NCBI GenBank assembly: GCA_965276825.1
Contig: OZ255630.1
Location: 1,674,001 to 1,738,000 of the forward strand
Source: G965276765 sp965276825
GTDB lineage: Bacteria; Actinomycetota; Acidimicrobiia; Acidimicrobiales; Palsa-688
Length of the DNA stretch: 64,000 bases
Direction: 5' to 3'
Within the stretch, counting starts at the first letter, position 1. Each line of letters opens with the position of its first letter. Below, in pieces: positions 24,653-32,736 of this stretch. The notes below the pieces were generated by a model that worked only from the letters and a program-made list of their open reading frames with translations, was not told where the DNA came from and did not search any database. Position numbers and translations under genes: made by a program.

Positions 24653-25677
24653 GTCAGGAGCGACCGGGCCTCGGCCACGTCGAGGCCCATCTGCGCGACG
24701 AGGGCGTCGACCGAGTCGAAGCGCCGTTGGCCCCGTAGGTGGGAGGAGAAGTCCACCCGCGCCGCCTGGTCGTAGAGGTCGCCGGAGAAGTCGAGGACGT
24801 GGACCTCGAGCAGGGAGAGCTGCGCGGACTCGTAGAACGTGGGTCGACGGCCGAGCGAGAGGGCCGACGGGCGCCTCGTGCCGTCGCTCCCCTCGAACCA
24901 GCCGGCGTACACCCCGTCGGCCGGCATGGCGATGACCGACGGGACGGCGACGTTGGCCGTCGGGTAGCCGAGCTCCCGGCCCCGCTCGTCGCCGTGCACC
25001 ACCACGCCGCGCACCTGGTGGTCCCGGCCGAGGAGGGCGGCCGCCTCCTCCACGTGACCGTCCGCCAGGGCGGCGCGCACCCGGGTCGACGACACCGCGG
25101 TCCCGCCCGCTCCTGCAGTGACGAGGCGCAGGCCGGTGACGTCGAAGCCGTAGATGCCGCCCATCCTGGCCAGCAGCTCCACGTTGCCCTCGCGCCCCTT
25201 GCCGAAGTGGAAGTCGTGACCGACGACGACGGCCCGGGCGTGCAGGAGGTCGACCAGCACCTCGGACACGAACTCCTCGGGGGACTCGGCGGCCCGCACG
25301 TCGTCGAAGTGCACGACGACGGTCAGGTCGACGCCGGTCGATGCGAGCAGCTCGAGCTTCTGGTCGAGATCGGTGAGGATCGCCGGGGCCGACTCGGGCC
25401 GCACGATCTCCGCCGGGTGGCGGTCGAAGGTCACGACCGCCGCGCCACAGTCGAGCACGTCCGCCGCGGCACGCACCCTGGCGATGAGCGACCGGTGGCC
25501 GAGGTGCACGCCGTCGTAGGCCCCGATGGTGACGGCGTACCCGCGCTCGGGCATGCTGTCGTGGAGCGACGTGCCACGGAGCAACGTATCGTGGAACGAC
25601 GTGCCACGGAGCAACGTGTCGTGGAGCGACGTGTCGTCCGGCTCGGCCGTTCCCGGCTGCAGGTGGCACACCCTCAT
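24649..25677 (-). CDS. ribF: Bifunctional riboflavin kinase/FAD synthetase
   Basis: 342 aa. FAD synthetase domain: VTIGAYDGVHLGHRSLI, FDRHPAEIV, VVGHDFHFGKGREGN and SSTRVRAAL. Riboflavin kinase domain: GRELGYPTANVAVP, DGVYAGWF, LEVHVLDFSGDLYD. The first 41 residues are unusual: they consist of tandem repeats (TSLHDTLLRG, TSFHDTLLRG, TSLHDSMPERG) encoded by 30-bp DNA repeats. The ATG at 25677 is nine bases after a TAGCCT box; the ATG at 25554 would remove the repeats and give a more usual N-terminus. The stop overlaps the acyltransferase start. Confidence 0.92.
   Translation of the reverse strand: MRVCHLQPGTAEPDDTSLHDTLLRGTSFHDTLLRGTSLHDSMPERGYAVTIGAYDGVHLGHRSLIARVRAAADVLDCGAAVVTFDRHPAEIVRPESAPAILTDLDQKLELLASTGVDLTVVVHFDDVRAAESPEEFVSEVLVDLLHARAVVVGHDFHFGKGREGNVELLARMGGIYGFDVTGLRLVTAGAGGTAVSSTRVRAALADGHVEEAAALLGRDHQVRGVVVHGDERGRELGYPTANVAVPSVIAMPADGVYAGWFEGSDGTRRPSALSLGRRPTFYESAQLSLLEVHVLDFSGDLYDQAARVDFSSHLRGQRRFDSVDALVAQMGLDVAEARSLLT
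25556..25636. repeat. 30-bp tandem repeat in the 5' end of ribF
   Basis: About 2.5 copies of a 30-bp unit containing GACGTGCCACGGAGCAACGT (25568-25587 and 25598-25617), differing at two positions between the full copies. It is in phase with ribF and gives a ten-residue peptide repeat at its N-terminus. The unit length equals that of the large array at 22072 but the sequence is unrelated. Confidence 0.85.
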
Positions 25678-25689
25678 GGTCCGTGCAGG

Positions 25690-26592
25690 CTAACGGTCGC
25701 CGGGCAGCAGGACCGTCACCGCCCTGGCTCGTGCTGCGTCAGCCGCTTCGTAGACCGCAAGCAGGTCGCCCGTGGCGCCGATCACGGCCCATGGGCCCGG
25801 TCCGGCGGCGCCGAGTGCCGTCAGGGTCAGTGACCGGCCGTGGCTCACCGCGCCGGCGACGTCCGGCGTCGCCGTGACGTGGTCGAGGCCGACCACCGCG
25901 GCCACCGGTGGTCGCACCGCCGCGGGGCCGAGGTCGTCGAGGGGGGTGGCGTCGGCCTCGGTCCAGGTCCCGACGGCGGTCCTGCGCAGGTTGCGAAGGT
26001 AGGCCCCGCCCCCGAGACCGGCGCCCAGGTCGGCGGCGAGCACCCGCACGTAGGTCCCCGACGTGCACTCGACGCTCGCGGCGAGCACCGGACCTCGGGC
26101 CGCGTGGGGCCCGGCCGGCTCGTCCCCGGCGAGGTCGAGGTCGAAGCGGCTGACGTGCACCCGCCGCGGCGGACGGTCGACCTCGACCCCTTGTCTCGCC
26201 AGCTGGTGGAGACGCCGGCCGCCGACCTTGACCGCCGAGACCATGGGGGGCACCTGGTCGATGTCGCCGGTGAGGGTGGCGGCCACCACGCGCGCGTCCT
26301 CGATGGTCACCGACGTCAGGTCCCAGCGACCGGTGACCTCGCCGCTCTCGTCGAGGGTGGTCGTGGCCACTCCGCAGACGATCTCCCCCGCATAGCTCTT
26401 GGTCAGGCCCGTGACCCAGCGCAGCAGGCGCGTCGCCCGGCCGAGGCCCACGAGGAGGAGCCCGGTCGCGTCGGGATCGAGGGTGCCGGCGTGGCCGACG
26501 CGGCGCTGGTCGAAGATCCTCCGGCACCGGCCCACGACGTCGTGGCTGGTCATGCCGGCCGGCTTGTCGACGATGACGAGCCCGTCGATCAC
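25690..26592 (-). CDS. truB: tRNA pseudouridine-55 synthase
   Basis: 300 aa. IDGLVIVDKPAGMTSHDVV, RVGHAGTLDPDATGLL (catalytic Asp in GTLDP), KSYAGEIVCG, VPPMVSAVKVGGRRLHQLARQG and VECTSGTYVRVLAADLG are the TruB motifs. It makes the conserved pseudouridine 55 in the T-loop of tRNAs. The GTG at 26592 overlaps the rbfA stop (GTGA), so coupling is likely. A C-terminal extension of about 70 residues resembles the actinobacterial TruB tail. Confidence 0.95.
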   Translation of the reverse strand: MIDGLVIVDKPAGMTSHDVVGRCRRIFDQRRVGHAGTLDPDATGLLLVGLGRATRLLRWVTGLTKSYAGEIVCGVATTTLDESGEVTGRWDLTSVTIEDARVVAATLTGDIDQVPPMVSAVKVGGRRLHQLARQGVEVDRPPRRVHVSRFDLDLAGDEPAGPHAARGPVLAASVECTSGTYVRVLAADLGAGLGGGAYLRNLRRTAVGTWTEADATPLDDLGPAAVRPPVAAVVGLDHVTATPDVAGAVSHGRSLTLTALGAAGPGPWAVIGATGDLLAVYEAADAARARAVTVLLPGDR

Positions 26593-27053
26593 GACTCGGT
26601 CGGAGTGGCGCCGTCGGTGGCTGTGCCGTCCGCGGCACCGTCGGTGGCTGTGCCGTCTGCCGTACCGGTGCCGTCGTCCCGGGCGTGGAGGCGGCGCAGG
26701 ATCTCCTCCACCCGCAGGCCGTCGACGACCGCAGGGTCGACGACGAACGACAGGGTCGGGGTCCACTTGAGGCGCACCTGCCTGGCCACGGTCGCCTGGA
26801 GACGGATGCGTGCGTCGGCCAGGGCGTCGGCCGCATCGGCGTCGAGCGACGACAGCAGGACCCTCGCCCGCCGGAAGTCGGGATCGCTCTCGACCGCGGT
26901 CACCGTCACCATGGCCAAGCGCTCGTCGGTGTCGACGAGCCGCTCGATCTCCTCGGCCAGCACCTGTCGGAGGACCTCGTTGACCCGCGCCACCCGGGGG
27001 AAGCGGCGCGCCGGAGCGGCCGCACGCCGGCCTCCGCCCTTGCGGCCGCTCAC
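26589..27053 (-). CDS. rbfA: Ribosome-binding factor A
   Basis: 154 aa. FPRVARVNEVLRQVLAEEIERL, VTVTAVESDPDFRRARVLLS and LKWTPTLSFVVD are the KH-like fold of RbfA, which acts late in 30S assembly on the 16S 5' helix. The GTG at 27053 has GGTGGA at close spacing. The last 25 residues are a low-complexity GTATDGAADGTATDGA stretch encoded by a 27-bp repeat (26611 and 26638). It overlaps truB by four bases. Confidence 0.92.
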   Translation of the reverse strand: MSGRKGGGRRAAAPARRFPRVARVNEVLRQVLAEEIERLVDTDERLAMVTVTAVESDPDFRRARVLLSSLDADAADALADARIRLQATVARQVRLKWTPTLSFVVDPAVVDGLRVEEILRRLHARDDGTGTADGTATDGAADGTATDGATPTES

Positions 27054-27087
27054 CGGTCCACCATCGACGTGACGGTGGCCCGGACTG

Positions 27088-27153
27088 GGCTGCCCGGTTC
27101 GCACCCGAGGGCGCTCACGGGGCTGCCCGGTTCGCGCCCGAGGGCGCTCACGG
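27088..27153. repeat. Two 33-bp tandem copies between rbfA and infB
   Basis: The 160-bp infB-rbfA spacer holds two adjacent 33-bp copies that begin GGCTGCCCGGTTCG and end GAGGGCGCTCACGG, differing at one base (27102 A / 27135 G). Each contains GCCC...GGGC, able to form a short hairpin around GGTTCG. The T-loop-like GGTTCG is not part of a tRNA. Confidence 0.85.
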
Positions 27154-27213
27154 CGGCAAGGCCGGTACTCGGGGATGGGGACATGACAGGCAAGCGGGGC
27201 CGCATCACCGAGG

Positions 27214-30200
27214 TCAGGTGCGGGGGATCTCCCGGTCCTCGTAGGTCTCGATGACGTCGCCCTCGCGCAGGTCCTGGTTGTTGGTGAGGCCGATGCCGCA
27301 CTCGAAGCCGGCCGCCACCTCCCTGACGTCGTCCTTGAAGCGTCGGAGTGACGTGATCGCGCCCTTCCAGATGATGACGCCATCGCGGAGGAAGCGAACC
27401 TTGGACCCACGGGTGATGGTGCCGTTGAGCACGTAGCACCCGGCGATGGCTCCGATGCGCGGCACCCGGAACAGCTCGCGCACCTCGGCGTCGCCGGTGA
27501 CGACCTCCTCGAACTCGGGAGCCAGCATGCCGACCATCGCGCTCTCGATGTCCTCGATGAGCTTGTAGATGATCTCGTAGGCGCGGATCTCCACGTCCTG
27601 CGCGTCGGCCAGGTCACGCGCCTTGCGATCGGGACGCACGTTGAAGCCGATGATCGTGGCGTTGGACGCGGCTGCGAGGGTGACATCGTTTTCGGTGATC
27701 CCGCCCACGGCCCGGTGGATGAACGCCAGCTTGACCTCGTCGCGCTCGAGCTTGCGGAGGCTCTCCGACACCGCTTCGAGCGAGCCCTGGGTGTCGGCCT
27801 TGAGCACCAGGTTGAGGGTGGCGGTCTCGCCGCGCTGGATCTGATCGAAGATGTCCTCGAGCCTGGCGCCGGACCCGGTGGCCGAGGAGGTCCTGCGCTG
27901 GTCGGCCACGCGGAGGCGGTGCTCGCGCTGCTCGGCGATGTCACGTGCCGTGCGCCCCTTGGTCGTGGTGCGCAGCTCGTCGCCGGCGGCGGGCACGGTG
28001 TCGAAGCCGAGAACCTGGACCGGCATCGATGGCAGGGCCTCCTTGACGTTGTCGCCCTTGTCGTCGAGGAGCGCCTTGACCCGGCCCCACGCGGCCCCTG
28101 CGACGACCGAGTCGCCGACCCGCAGGGTGCCGTTCTGCACGATCACCGTGGCGACCGGACCGCGTCCGGCGTCGAGGTTGGCCTCGAGCACAACGCCCCT
28201 CGCCCGGCCCTCCGGGTTGGCCGTGAGCTCTTCGAGCTCGGCCACGAGCAGCACCTGCTCGAGCACGTCGTCGACGCCGAGGTTCTGCAGGGCGGACACC
28301 TGCACCATGATCGTGTCGCCGCCCCACAACTCGGGCACGAGGCCGAGCTCGGAGAGCTGCTGCATGACCCGGTTGGGGTCGCTGTTCTCCCGGTCGACCT
28401 TGTTGAGGGCGACGATGATCGGCACGTCCGCGGCCTTGGCGTGGTTGAGCGCCTCGATGGTCTGGGGCATCACGCCGTCGTCGGCCGCGACCACGAGGAT
28501 CACGATGTCGGTCACCTCGGCGCCGCGGGCCCGCATGGCGGTGAACGCCTCGTGGCCGGGGGTGTCGATGAAGGTGACCAGCTGGTCCTGGTAAAGGACC
28601 TGGTAGGCGCCGATGTGCTGGGTGATCCCGCCGGCCTCACCGGCGACCACGTTGCTCTCCCGGATGCGGTCGAGGAGCAGCGTCTTGCCGTGGTCGACAT
28701 GGCCCATGACCGTGACGACCGGCGGCCTGAGCCGCTGGGATTCCTCGTCCTCGTCGTCGTCGTCGTCGAAGTACTTGGCCTGGAGCTCGGCCTCCTTCTC
28801 CTCGCCCGGGTCGACCAGGCGCACCGTCGCGCCCACCTCGGCCGCGAAGAGCTCGATCATGTCGTCGGAGAGCGACTGGGTGGTCGTGACCATCTCGCCC
28901 TGGCCGAACAGGTAGCGCACGACGTCGGCCCCCGAGCGGTTGAGCTTGGGGCCGAGCTCCTGGGCGGTGGACCCGCGCTCGACGACGACCTCGCCGGCGG
29001 GCACGGCCTCGTTGGAGGGGACGTAGTGGGTGAGCTCCTGGGCCTCGAGCTCTTCGATGTTGCGGCGCCGCCGTCCACCGCGACGACGGCCGGGTGGCCG
29101 GCCTCGACCGAATGCCCCGCCGCGACCGCCAGGGCCGCCGCCAGGGCCGCCTGGGGGGCCGCCTGGGCCGCCGCCGGGGCGCTGGAAGCCACCGCCTGGC
29201 CGGGGGAAGCCACCGCCGCCGGCGCCGGGGCCGCTGCGGTTGAAGCCACCACCGGGGCTGCCGGTGCGCATGCCGGGGCGACCGGTCGCGCCGGCGCCGG
29301 GCCGTCCTGCGGGAGCAGGTCGGGCACCGGGCGCGCGCCCGGGGGGAGGCGGGATGGGCTTCCCGGTCGCCGAGGACACGGGAGGCCGGCGCAGTCCGGG
29401 GGGCGGCGGGATCGGCCGGCCCGAGGGCGAGACGGGAGAGGTGCCGCCGGTCGCGGCGTCGGCCGACGCTGCGGCCGGCGCGCTCGGCGCAGAGGGGTCG
29501 ACGGCGGGCCGACTCGGGGCGGTCGGAGGACGGGCGCCGGGCGAGCCCTGGCCGGGGCGGGCGGCGATGTCGGGCGTCCTGGCCGGGGGGCGAGGCGCGG
29601 TGGCCGGAGCGGGGGCGGCCGGCGCCGGCGGCCTGGCCGGCGCGGGGGCCGGGGTCGTGGTCACGTCCGGCGAGGCGGGGACCGACGGGGCCTCGCTGCG
29701 CCCGGAGCCGGGATCGGCCTGGCGCGACGCAGGTGCGCCATCGGCGACCTGACGCACCGCGGGCGCGCCATCGGCGACCTGACGGTCGGCGGCGGGTCGC
29801 GCCGGGGCCTCCCCGGCCGGGGCAGGAGTGGGAGCCGTCGCGGTGACGCGGCCGAGGTCCGGCGCGGGCCGGTCGACGTCAGGCGTGGCAGGGGGCGGAG
29901 CCGGCGCGGCGGGTGCAGCGGGGCGAACCTCGGCCGCGCTGGCCGGGCGCGAGGTGACGAGTCGGCCGCTGCGGGCCGGCGCGTCGGGGCTGGGAGCGGC
30001 CGGGGCATCGGCCTGCGTGGTGGCTTCACCCTGCTTGGCACCGGAACGGGCCTTGGCCGGAGCAGGCTGCTCCTCCTCGGGCTGCACGTCACGTCGCAGG
30101 CCATCGCGATCAGCCTTCCTGCGGACGCGGTCGGCCTGCTGGTCCTCGATGCTCGAGGAGTGACTCTTGACGCCGATGCCCATGCCGACGCAGAGGTCCA

Positions 30201-30264
30201 GCGCTTCTTTGTTCGTGAGCCCGAGCTCTCGTGCCAGCTCGTAGACCCGGATCTTCTTCGGCAA
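27214..30264 (-). CDS. infB: Translation initiation factor IF-2
   Basis: 1016 aa. IF2-N domain at the start (PKKIRVYELARELGLTNKEA). About 350 residues of Pro/Ala-rich linker and a Gly/Arg-rich block (GGGFPRPGGG, RRRGGRRRRN) follow, typical of actinobacterial IF-2. The second IF2-N comes next, then the GTPase domain with G1 GHVDHGKT near residue 520, DTPGHEAF and NKVD, and domains II-IV. The start codon is TTG, preceded by GAGG at seven bases; no ATG or GTG gives the conserved KIRVYELA start. The linker includes a 30-bp repeat encoding RQVADGAPA twice (29735-29790). Nine bases after ylxR. Confidence 0.97.
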   Translation of the reverse strand: MPKKIRVYELARELGLTNKEALDLCVGMGIGVKSHSSSIEDQQADRVRRKADRDGLRRDVQPEEEQPAPAKARSGAKQGEATTQADAPAAPSPDAPARSGRLVTSRPASAAEVRPAAPAAPAPPPATPDVDRPAPDLGRVTATAPTPAPAGEAPARPAADRQVADGAPAVRQVADGAPASRQADPGSGRSEAPSVPASPDVTTTPAPAPARPPAPAAPAPATAPRPPARTPDIAARPGQGSPGARPPTAPSRPAVDPSAPSAPAAASADAATGGTSPVSPSGRPIPPPPGLRRPPVSSATGKPIPPPPGRAPGARPAPAGRPGAGATGRPGMRTGSPGGGFNRSGPGAGGGGFPRPGGGFQRPGGGPGGPPGGPGGGPGGRGGAFGRGRPPGRRRGGRRRRNIEELEAQELTHYVPSNEAVPAGEVVVERGSTAQELGPKLNRSGADVVRYLFGQGEMVTTTQSLSDDMIELFAAEVGATVRLVDPGEEKEAELQAKYFDDDDDEDEESQRLRPPVVTVMGHVDHGKTLLLDRIRESNVVAGEAGGITQHIGAYQVLYQDQLVTFIDTPGHEAFTAMRARGAEVTDIVILVVAADDGVMPQTIEALNHAKAADVPIIVALNKVDRENSDPNRVMQQLSELGLVPELWGGDTIMVQVSALQNLGVDDVLEQVLLVAELEELTANPEGRARGVVLEANLDAGRGPVATVIVQNGTLRVGDSVVAGAAWGRVKALLDDKGDNVKEALPSMPVQVLGFDTVPAAGDELRTTTKGRTARDIAEQREHRLRVADQRRTSSATGSGARLEDIFDQIQRGETATLNLVLKADTQGSLEAVSESLRKLERDEVKLAFIHRAVGGITENDVTLAAASNATIIGFNVRPDRKARDLADAQDVEIRAYEIIYKLIEDIESAMVGMLAPEFEEVVTGDAEVRELFRVPRIGAIAGCYVLNGTITRGSKVRFLRDGVIIWKGAITSLRRFKDDVREVAAGFECGIGLTNNQDLREGDVIETYEDREIPRT

Positions 30265-30273
30265 TCTGCTGCC

Positions 30274-30597
30274 TCAGTCCCTTCCTCGGTGCCCGACGTG
30301 GGCCCCTGTGGCGTCGTCCATCCTCGCACGTCCCGGGGTGGCCCCTCGCAGCGCCTCGAGGGCGCCGGGCGCGAGGGGCGCCCGCAGTGCTCGCTCCAGC
30401 GCAGACCGTCGGACGGCCTGACTGACACATGTCTCCCGGAGGACCCCCGTGGGGTCGCGGCACAACCATGCTCCTCGTCCGGCTGCGAGACGGTCGAGGC
30501 CGATCAGACCGTCAGGGTACCGCACCACCCGGCCGAGCTGGCCGGCCGGGGCCCGGCGCCGGCAGCCGACGCAGGTCCGCACCGGAGGCGCGCTCAC
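30274..30597 (-). CDS. ylxR: YlxR family RNA-binding protein
   Basis: 107 aa DUF448 protein. VRTCVGCRRRAPAGQLGRVV, GRGAWLCRD and the helix ending in RALRAPL match the nusA-infB operon member YlxR, a small basic protein thought to bind RNA or nucleoid and, in some species, to act on RNase P. The GTG at 30597 overlaps the nusA stop (GTGA). The tail after LRGATPG is unique. Confidence 0.9.
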   Translation of the reverse strand: MSAPPVRTCVGCRRRAPAGQLGRVVRYPDGLIGLDRLAAGRGAWLCRDPTGVLRETCVSQAVRRSALERALRAPLAPGALEALRGATPGRARMDDATGAHVGHRGRD

Positions 30598-31862
30598 GCC
30601 GACGGCTCGGTCTCCGACGGCTGGAGCGGCGCTGCGCCCTCGTCGGAAGCGGGGCCTTCGGGCGCGGCAGCCTCGGCGGCGGCTGCGCCGTCGGACTTGG
30701 GGGCGCCGTCGGAGCTGGGGGCGCCGCCGGACGCCTCCGGGGTCGCCTGGTCCTCGTCGGCCTCGCCGAGGGACCACTCCGTCGCCGAGACGCCCTCGCC
30801 GCCCTCTGCGGGCTGCCAGACCAGCTCGCCGGCCTCGTTCTCCACCCACTCGCCCTCGGCCCAGTCCTGATTGGCGTAGGCCTCTTCCTCCGCCATCTGG
30901 GTCTCGGATTTGATGTCGATCCTCCAGCCGGTGAGACGGGCGGCCAGCCTGGCGTTCTGACCCTCCTTGCCGATGGCGAGCGAGAGCTGGAAGTCGTGGA
31001 CGACGACGGTGGCCGTGCCGGTCAGGTCGTCGAGGTGCACCTCTTTGACCTTGGCCGGCTGGAGGGCGCGCGTGACGAACTCACGCGGCTCGTCCGCGAA
31101 GGGGACGATGTCGACCTTCTCGCCGCGCAGCTCGTTGGTGACCATCCGCACCCGGGCGCCTCGCGCGCCGACGCAGGCGCCGACGGGATCCACGTTGTCG
31201 TCGTTGGACCACACGGCGATCTTGGTGCGGTGGCCCGGCTCGCGCGCCGCCGCCTTGATCTCCACCACGCCGCTCGAGATCTCGGGCACCTCGAGCTCGA
31301 AGAGCCGCTTGATGAGCCCGGGGTGGGTCCGGCTCACCACGATCTGCGGACCCTTGGTCGTCTTGCGGACCTCGACGATGTACGCCTTGAGCCTGGCGCC
31401 GTGCTCGTAGCGCTCGTAGGGCACCTGCTCGGCCTGCGGCAGCAGCGCCTCGACCTTGCCGAGGTCGAGGAGGGTGTAGCGGTTGTCGCTCTGCTGGATG
31501 ATCCCGGTGACGATGTCGCCCTCGCGACCGGCGTACTCCTCGTACTTGAGGTCCCGCTCCGCCTCCCGGATGCGCTGGGTCATCACCTGCTTGGCCGTCT
31601 GAGCGGCGATGCGGCCGAAGTCCTTGGGGGTGTCGTCCCACTCGCGCACGACGTTGCCGTCCTCGTCGAGCTCCTGGCCGTAGACCCGTATGTCGCCGGT
31701 GTCGGGGTCCACGGTCACCACGGCCTCCTCGGCCGCTTCGGGCAGCCGCTTGTAGGCGGCGACGAGGGCGTTGGCGAGCGCGTCGAGGAGGGTGTCGACA
31801 CCGATGCCCTTGTCCTTGGCGATCTGCTGGAGGGCGTCGAGGAAGGCGAACTGGTCTTTCAT
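30594..31862 (-). CDS. nusA: Transcription termination/antitermination factor NusA
   Basis: 422 aa. N-terminal RNAP-binding domain (FAFLDALQQIAKDKGIGVDT), S1 domain (GDIVTGIIQQSDNRYTLLDLG), KH1 (EISSGVVEIKAAAREPGHRTKIAV) with VGACVGARGARVRMV, and KH2 (LSLAIGKEGQNARLAARLTGW). The last 100 residues are acidic and Ala-rich and replace the C-terminal repeats of E. coli NusA, as is usual in actinobacteria. The ATG overlaps the rimP stop (ATGA). Confidence 0.96.
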   Translation of the reverse strand: MKDQFAFLDALQQIAKDKGIGVDTLLDALANALVAAYKRLPEAAEEAVVTVDPDTGDIRVYGQELDEDGNVVREWDDTPKDFGRIAAQTAKQVMTQRIREAERDLKYEEYAGREGDIVTGIIQQSDNRYTLLDLGKVEALLPQAEQVPYERYEHGARLKAYIVEVRKTTKGPQIVVSRTHPGLIKRLFELEVPEISSGVVEIKAAAREPGHRTKIAVWSNDDNVDPVGACVGARGARVRMVTNELRGEKVDIVPFADEPREFVTRALQPAKVKEVHLDDLTGTATVVVHDFQLSLAIGKEGQNARLAARLTGWRIDIKSETQMAEEEAYANQDWAEGEWVENEAGELVWQPAEGGEGVSATEWSLGEADEDQATPEASGGAPSSDGAPKSDGAAAAEAAAPEGPASDEGAAPLQPSETEPSA

Positions 31863-32455
31863 CGGATTGGGTCCTTCGTGTCTCGGGCTCCGGCAGCCGT
31901 CGCGGATGCGTCAGCGGCGGGGTCGGAGTCGGTGTCGGCGGTGCCGGATGGCGGGGACGCCTCGGGGCGCGCCGCCCGGCCGGACTTCGGTGTGGGTCCC
32001 CAGTCGAGCACCGTGTGGGCGCGCTCGATCTGGTCGTAACCGAGCAGGAGCGGGTCGCCGGTGGGGTCGGCATCGGACCGGAGGGTCACGCCCCGGCCGT
32101 CGACCGCGACCAGCACGCCCCGGTGGCGGCGGGCACCGGCGACGGCCGCAGCCGTCTTGACGGTGACCGTCGTGCCGATGTAGCGGCCGAAGTGCTCGGG
32201 GGTGCGCAGCGCCCGCTCGAGGCCCGGGCTCGACACCTCCAGGTGATACGTGGCCGCCGGGACCAGCTCGTCGTGGGCGTCGAGCAGGTCGGAGAGGGCC
32301 GAGCTGGCGGCGCTCAGGGCGTCGAGGTCGACTCCGCCGTCGCGCTCGACGAAGACCCGCACGACGTCGCCGCCGATCTCGACGTCCCAGACGGTGAGGT
32401 CGACGGCGCGGAGGGCGACGTCGGCCAGCGCACGGATCTCGTCGGTCTGCACCAC
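31859..32455 (-). CDS. rimP: Ribosome maturation factor RimP
   Basis: 198 aa. WDVEIGGDVVRVFVERDGGVDLD, YHLEVSSPGLERALRTPEHFGRYIG and RHRGVLVAVDGRGVTL are the two RimP domains needed for 30S maturation. The GTG at 32455 is chosen because GAGGAGGTG lies at ideal spacing; the frame is open for 32 more codons but without family similarity. An Asp/Ala-rich tail of about 45 residues follows. First gene of the rimP-nusA-ylxR-infB-rbfA-truB-ribF unit. Confidence 0.93.
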   Translation of the reverse strand: MVQTDEIRALADVALRAVDLTVWDVEIGGDVVRVFVERDGGVDLDALSAASSALSDLLDAHDELVPAATYHLEVSSPGLERALRTPEHFGRYIGTTVTVKTAAAVAGARRHRGVLVAVDGRGVTLRSDADPTGDPLLLGYDQIERAHTVLDWGPTPKSGRAARPEASPPSGTADTDSDPAADASATAAGARDTKDPIR

Positions 32456-32495
32456 GCCACACCACCTCCTCGTCAAGGAACGAACGTCGGCCGCC

Positions 32496-32517
32496 CCCGG
32501 GATTCCCCGGTCCCGGG
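32496..32517 (-). promoter_or_regulatory. Leader hairpin of the rimP-nusA-infB operon
   Basis: A perfect 7-bp stem, CCCGGGA / TCCCGGG with an 8-base loop, lies 40 nt before the rimP start. Function unknown; nusA operons are often autoregulated through their leaders, so a role in attenuation is possible but inferred. Confidence 0.4.
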
Positions 32518-32555
32518 TGGCGTGCCGACGAAAACCGTTGCACCGACACACAACA

Positions 32556-32592
32556 GGCGTGGGCCCCTGCGACCGCAGGTACCGCCCACGCC
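32556..32592 (-). terminator. Nested hairpin terminator between proS and rimP
   Basis: On the minus strand GGCGTGGGC pairs perfectly with GCCCACGCC (9 bp) and encloses a second perfect stem CTGCG-GT-CGCAG. It is followed by TGTTGTGTGT, a T-rich tract that stands out in this GC-rich region. It lies 145 bp after the proS stop and about 100 bp before rimP, so it probably ends the proS transcript. Confidence 0.65.
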
Positions 32593-32736
32593 AGCGTCCA
32601 CCGACACGTCGACAGCCGCCCCGATCGGGCGGTCAGAGAAGTATACCGCTCGCCCGCCGGGGCGTCCGTCGGCCACCGGACCTCACCGCCCGCGCCGGGC
32701 CACCCCGACCGGGGGTCGGAGCCCGGCCACCTGAGC

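Noticed and set aside
27096..27140. tRNA fragment (GGTTCG T-loop-like sequence, twice)
   Set aside because: No acceptor, D or anticodon arm can be built around it; it belongs to the 33-bp repeat.
27715..30870. Long plus-strand open frame opposite infB
   Set aside because: Antisense shadow of the GC-rich IF-2 gene; no recognisable protein.
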